Positions 60,964 through 64,000 of a stretch of DNA of 64,000 nt are shown here, in pieces; the stretch's first letter is position 1; every line of letters begins with the position of its first letter. The position numbers and the translations under genes were made by a program. Source of the DNA: Nocardiopsis sinuspersici (GTDB lineage Bacteria; Actinomycetota; Actinomycetes; Streptosporangiales; Streptosporangiaceae). Location of the stretch: NCBI GenBank assembly GCA_008638415.1, contig VWVT01000001.1, positions 248,001 through 312,000 on the forward strand, written 5' to 3'. The notes beneath the pieces are model-generated. The model was not told the origin of the DNA, ran no database searches, and saw only the letters and a program-made list of their open reading frames with translations.

Positions 60964-61038
60964 CGGTCCTGACGGGATTTGAACCCGCGGCCTCCACCTT
61001 GACAGGGTGGCGAGCACTCCTAACTGCTCCACAGGACC
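60964..61038 (-). tRNA. tRNA-Asp (anticodon GTC)
   Basis: On the minus strand the gene begins GGTCCTG and ends CAGGACC plus discriminator G, giving a perfect 7-bp acceptor stem. The D arm is GAGC/GCTC with a ten-base loop, the anticodon stem CCACC/GGTGG encloses CTGTCAA with anticodon GTC, and the T arm is GCGGG-TTCAAAT-CCCGT. G73 is the normal discriminator of tRNA-Asp. CCA is not encoded. The D loop has U where A21 is usual. A strong terminator follows. The gene stands alone between the S4-domain gene (divergent) and the methyltransferase. Confidence 0.93.
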
Positions 61039-61136
61039 TCGCTGCGGACACAACTCTAGCGCGACTCTGGAGTACTTCGTACCGGTGGCCGCCTAGAGTT
61101 GGCCCACAACGTCCCAGAGAAGCGAGAGGAACCGGC

Positions 61137-61553
61137 GTGAACGAGTCATCGGCCCCCCTGCCTTCGGGACCGGAGAGCACCCGGGTCGACCGCTGGCTGT
61201 GGGCCGTGCGCGTGACCAAGACGCGCTCGGACGCCGCCCAGGCCTGCCGTGGCGGGCACGTGCGCGTCAACGACCGCCCGGCCAAGCCCGCCACCGCGGT
61301 CAAGGCCGGCGACAAGGTCCGCGTCCGTCTGCACGGGGTCACCCGCGTGCTCGACGTGAGCCATGTCATCGTGAAGCGCGTGGGAGCGCAGATCGCGGCC
61401 CGCTGCTACGTCGACAACACGCCCGCCCAGCCGCCGCAGGCCACCATGCCCGTCATCAGGCGGGACCGGGGCGCGGGACGGCCGACCAAGCGCGACCGCC
61501 GCCTTCTGGACAGGGTCCGCAACGACCTCCACCAGGGGCCGCCCCTCCCCTAG
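61137..61553 (+). CDS. S4-domain RNA-binding protein (Hsp15/RqcP-like)
   Basis: A 138-residue basic protein with an S4 RNA-binding domain at about residues 16-75: RVDRWLWAVRVTKTRSDAAQ, CRGGHVRVNDRPAKPATAVK and AGDKVRVRLHGVTRVL. The overall plan resembles Hsp15 of E. coli, which binds stalled 50S subunits with nascent chains, and its relative RqcP, which works in ribosome-associated quality control. The C-terminal tail is rich in Arg and Lys. The GTG at 61137 has GAGAGGAA upstream. It lies 99 bases from the tRNA-Asp gene, divergent. Confidence 0.87.
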   Translation: MNESSAPLPSGPESTRVDRWLWAVRVTKTRSDAAQACRGGHVRVNDRPAKPATAVKAGDKVRVRLHGVTRVLDVSHVIVKRVGAQIAARCYVDNTPAQPPQATMPVIRRDRGAGRPTKRDRRLLDRVRNDLHQGPPLP

Positions 61554-61666
61554 GAGGTGGCCACGGGGGCCCGCCGGGGCGGTGCCGTCCAGCGTGGAAC
61601 CTCCTGCGTCACACCTGCGGCGGTTCCGGCCGACCCGTCAGACGGGGACGGGGACCGCCGCTCCGG

Positions 61667-62464
61667 TCAGTCCCGCGCGGAGAGCGGGTGCTCCGCGAGG
61701 AAGTCCAGGACCTCGCGCGTGGCCTTGGCCCCGGCCTCGTGCAGGTAGCCGTGGCGCGTCCCGGGCAGGACCAGCAGCCGGGCACGGGGGATCCGCTCCG
61801 CCAGGAGTGCGGCGTTGCCGACCGGGGTGAGGGCGTCGTCCTCGCCGTGCACGACCAGGGTCGGCGCCTCGATACCGGGCAGCAGGTCCCAGCCGTCGTA
61901 ACCCGTGCTCGCGCCGAAGTGCAGGCGTTGGGCGCGCAGCGGGCCGCGCGGCAGGACGCGGGTGACCGTGTCGGGGTGCGCGGCCGCCCACGCGGGGGTG
62001 TAGAAGAGCTCCGCGATCATGTCGCGTCCGGCGGCCGTGCCGGCCCGGCGCAGTGCCAGGGTGGACGACCTCGGGCGTTCGACCTCGTTGCGGCCCCCGG
62101 GCGCCGTGGCTCCCAGGACCAGTGAGCCGAGGCGTTCGGGAGCCGTGGCCGCGAAGGTCTGGGCGACCTTGCCGCCCATGGAGAACCCGTAGACGTGCGT
62201 CCGGGTGATCCCCAGCTCGTCGAGGACGGCGAGTGCGTCGCCCACGAACAGCGCGAAGGTGTAGGGCTCGTCGAGGGGCGCCTCACTGCCGCCGGTGCCG
62301 CGGAAGTCCATCCGCACGACCCTGTGGCGCCGCGCCAGCTCGGTGTGCACCCCGTCCCACATCTCGTGGTCGAGGGACTGCCCGTTGAGGAGCAGGAGGG
62401 GATCGCCCTCCCCGAGGACGTCGTACCAGATGCGGGTTCCGTCGGCTGCGGTCACGTGGCTCAC
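61667..62464 (-). CDS. Alpha/beta hydrolase
   Basis: A 265-residue alpha/beta hydrolase. The nucleophile elbow is GFSMGG (Ser95), the acid is in VVHGEDDALTPV and the His in PGTRHGYLHEA. The oxyanion strand LLLLNGQSLDHEMWDG and DFRGTGGSEAP are typical of the group that includes 3-oxoadipate enol-lactonase-like and proline iminopeptidase-like enzymes. The substrate is open. The start is not certain: GTG at 62464 gives VSHVTAADGTRIWYDVLG, matching the family start; a GTG at 62491 would add nine residues. It is a single gene. Confidence 0.87.
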   Translation of the reverse strand: MSHVTAADGTRIWYDVLGEGDPLLLLNGQSLDHEMWDGVHTELARRHRVVRMDFRGTGGSEAPLDEPYTFALFVGDALAVLDELGITRTHVYGFSMGGKVAQTFAATAPERLGSLVLGATAPGGRNEVERPRSSTLALRRAGTAAGRDMIAELFYTPAWAAAHPDTVTRVLPRGPLRAQRLHFGASTGYDGWDLLPGIEAPTLVVHGEDDALTPVGNAALLAERIPRARLLVLPGTRHGYLHEAGAKATREVLDFLAEHPLSARD

Positions 62465-62554
62465 GGATCCGGACACTACCCGAAGAACCACGCATACGAC
62501 ATGGTCGGCGTCGCTCCCCGCGCGGGGGCTCCGGGGGTCACTGCGCCGGGGTCC

Positions 62555-62577
62555 CGGTTCCCTGCCCCGGGGAACCG
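62555..62577 (-). terminator. Hairpin downstream of the DUF418 gene
   Basis: CGGTTCCC (62555-62562) pairs with GGGAACCG (62570-62577) around a seven-base loop, about 95 bases after the DUF418 stop on the minus strand, within a repeat-rich spacer. Confidence 0.45.
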
Positions 62578-62616
62578 CTGGGAGGCACCGGGGGACGCTG
62601 GGAGGCGCTGGGAGGC
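62578..62616. repeat. Short tandem repeat GCTGGGAGGC, three copies
   Basis: GCTGGGAGGC occurs at 62578, 62597 and 62607; the last two are directly adjacent. It lies in the spacer between the DUF418 gene and the hydrolase gene. Its length may vary between strains. Confidence 0.7.
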
Positions 62617-62672
62617 GCTGACAAGGGCGGGGCCGGGCAGGCCCGATCCCGCCCCCGGGCCAGCGCCCCGCG

Positions 62673-63671
62673 TCACACGGTGCGCGGGCGGGGGCGGCGT
62701 CCCCAGGTCGCCCAGCGCCACAGCCACTCGACCGGCCCCTGGCGGAACCGGCGCAGCCACAGCGTGGAGAACACCCACTGGGCGGCCAGGACGGCGCCGG
62801 AGCCCAGGAGCACCTCCGCCAGGGAGGCGAACCGCAGGCCGAGGACGTGGGCCGTCGCCAGCACGAGGACCGTGGCCGTCAGGTAGTTGGTCAGCGCCAT
62901 CCGCCCCAGGGGATCGAAGACGGCGCGCAGCACGGGCCGCAGCGGCGTCCCGAGCAGGACCAGCAGGGCGCACACGTACACACCGGTGAGCAGCAGCCCC
63001 GTCAGGAGGAACGCCAAGGTCGGCGGCTGTGCCGTGCCCGGGCTGACCTGTGCGTCGGCCTGCGCCCACAGGGCGAGGGCCTCCCCCGCCGCGAAGACCA
63101 GGCCCAGTAGGGCCGGTCCCCGGACGGACCGGTCGATCCGCTGGACCATCCCGTATCGGGCCAGTGCCGAGCCCGACAGGAACAGCCCCGCGATCAGCAG
63201 GGGTCCGCCCCCGGCTCCGACCAGCGCCGTCGGGACGAGTACGGCGGCGAGGCCGGCCACGGCCCACCGCGGCAGCCAGGTCGAGGGCAGCAGCACCAGC
63301 AGGCCGACGACGGCGTAGACGGTCAGGATGTCGCCCCGCCACAGCAGCATGTGCACGAGGCCGATCGCGAGCAGCGCCAGAAGCCGGCGCAGCAGGACCA
63401 GCCGCGGGCGGGGTGCGCGGTCCGCGGCGGAGTCCGACAGCAGCGAGAACCCGATACCGAACAGCAGGGAGAAGACCGGGAGCCCGAGCCAGGCCTGCGC
63501 GCCGCCCATGGGCGGCGTCACGGCGGCGGTGTCGGCGTTGGCTATCAGTTGGATGTTGGCCACCAGGATCCCGCACAGGGCGAACCCCCGAAGCACGTCG
63601 AGTGCGACGACGCGGGTCCGGTCGGGCGGGGCCCCGGTGGCGTGCTCCGGGAGGGAGGCCTCATGTGTCAT
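62673..63671 (-). CDS. DUF418 domain membrane protein
   Basis: A 332-residue protein with eight to ten membrane helices. The start RVVALDVLRGFALCGILVAN is the typical first helix of DUF418/YeiB-type proteins, and the C-terminal part has GRMALTNYLTATVLVLATAH and a final WLRRFRQGPVEWLWR, the diagnostic RxGPxEWLWR end of the family. These are putative transporters of unknown substrate. The ATG at 63671 has AGGATC upstream. It lies alone, divergent from the partial gene at the right edge. Confidence 0.9.
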   Translation of the reverse strand: MTHEASLPEHATGAPPDRTRVVALDVLRGFALCGILVANIQLIANADTAAVTPPMGGAQAWLGLPVFSLLFGIGFSLLSDSAADRAPRPRLVLLRRLLALLAIGLVHMLLWRGDILTVYAVVGLLVLLPSTWLPRWAVAGLAAVLVPTALVGAGGGPLLIAGLFLSGSALARYGMVQRIDRSVRGPALLGLVFAAGEALALWAQADAQVSPGTAQPPTLAFLLTGLLLTGVYVCALLVLLGTPLRPVLRAVFDPLGRMALTNYLTATVLVLATAHVLGLRFASLAEVLLGSGAVLAAQWVFSTLWLRRFRQGPVEWLWRWATWGRRPRPRTV

Positions 63672-63791
63672 GGGACCCGATCCTGGGGGCCGGCGCGGAC
63701 CCCGTCACGGGGCGAAAGAAGGGTTCGCGGCGCCCGCGACGGTACTTTCGGCCGGTTGGGCGGCGGGGAGGGCCTCTCTAGGCTGAGTGGC

Positions 63792-64000
63792 GTGAACAGT
63801 GGGGAAGGCCGGCCCGGACCGCCCGGCTCGTCCGGACGACCGGTGTGGCCGGGGCTACCGGGGCGATCGGTGTGGCCGAGGCGGCCATGGTGGCCGAGGT
63901 GGCGCGGGCGGCCCGTGCGGCCGGGGTGGCTCGGTCGGGTGGCGGACGCCGGTCTCGCCGCGGTCCTCGCGCTGGTGCTCGTGTTCCAGGCGGTCGGTAT
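63792..64000 (+). CDS. Start of a membrane protein, possibly a sensor histidine kinase (3' end outside window)
   Basis: A GTG at 63792 opens a frame that continues to the end of the window. The first 55 residues are unusual, with repeated Trp-Pro and Arg-rich units (RPVWPGLPGRSVWPRRPWWP and so on). A membrane helix begins at about residue 55 (ADAGLAAVLALVLVFQAVG). A start with ADxxLAxxL before helix 1 is common in actinobacterial NarL-type histidine kinases, but this is a guess. A -10-like TAGGCT and no clear ribosome binding site precede it. A later GTG could be the true start. Confidence 0.45.
   Translation, partial: MNSGEGRPGPPGSSGRPVWPGLPGRSVWPRRPWWPRWRGRPVRPGWLGRVADAGLAAVLALVLVFQAVG

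Noticed and set aside
60069..60982. Long plus-strand open frame opposite the AviRa-like gene
   Set aside because: It runs across the non-coding gap, the whole methyltransferase gene in antisense and its start. The composition is Gly/Arg/His-rich as in all shadow frames of GC-rich DNA, while the minus-strand product matches a known family.
60900..61100. Integrated element at the tRNA-Asp gene
   Set aside because: No integrase, no duplicated tRNA end and no change of gene character was found on either side.

Overview
The window is 64 kb of very GC-rich DNA with dense genes, frequent GTG and TTG starts and four-base ATGA/GTGA overlaps. Its gene content is typical of a chromosomal segment of a filamentous actinomycete: Mrp antiporter genes, a PknG-type kinase operon, PucR and TetR regulators, a CYP154/CYP157-like P450 pair, and DUF5996, DUF6221 and HdeD proteins. 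A Nocardiopsis-like member of the Streptosporangiales is my best guess from gene content; no rRNA is present to confirm it. I see no insertion sequence, prophage, CRISPR array or biosynthetic core enzymes.

Layout. 1-3437: the 3' part of an Mrp (Mnh) Na+/H+ antiporter operon, with a probable MnhC tail followed by mnhD-E-F-G. 3466-6823: an aldehyde dehydrogenase with its DUF779 partner and a GAF/winged-helix regulator. 7058-12060: a small membrane protein, a TetR regulator sharing an operator motif with a quinone-oxidoreductase-like gene, a PucR regulator and a GreA/B-like protein. 12118-18917: an unknown acidic protein, a Tat-type lipoprotein beta-1,3-glucanase of family GH64, 3-hydroxyisobutyryl-CoA hydrolase, an NTF2-like protein, a TetR regulator, and a beta-propeller protein paired with a MoaD/ThiS-like protein. 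19184-23516: an alcohol dehydrogenase, an unusual zinc-ribbon SDR, isopentenyl-diphosphate isomerase (idi) and a HAD hydrolase.

23671-33732 is the most interesting region. It is one long minus-strand operon: coiled-coil protein, PknG-like kinase, PP2C phosphatase, von Willebrand A protein, FHA protein, GlnX-like membrane protein, GlnH-like amino-acid-binding lipoprotein, and finally a DUF6221 protein. It contains the mycobacterial glnX-glnH-pknG sensing set together with a cognate-looking phosphatase, a phosphothreonine reader and a scaffold candidate. The kinase, phosphatase and FHA protein all begin with the same short zinc ribbon. I infer a complete acidic-amino-acid sensing phospho-relay that controls central nitrogen/carbon metabolism.

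33956-43904: a P-loop kinase-like protein, a macrolide glycosyltransferase, an HdeD-like membrane protein, citrate synthase, peptide chain release factor 3, a TetR/acyl-CoA dehydrogenase divergent pair with twin palindromes, and an NmrA-like protein. 44032-51511: a NarL-type two-component system, glutaminase, a second receptor Ser/Thr kinase and two overlapping P450 genes. 51934-54675: copA-copZ behind a perfect CsoR-type palindrome. 55062-64000: two GNAT enzymes, an AGCS alanine/glycine:Na+ symporter, a DUF5996 protein, an orphan NarJ, an AviRa-like 23S rRNA methyltransferase, tRNA-Asp with a strong terminator, an S4-domain protein, an alpha/beta hydrolase, a DUF418 membrane protein, and the start of one more gene.

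Most transcription units end in strong GC-rich hairpins. These separate the neighbourhoods and support the operon boundaries given here.
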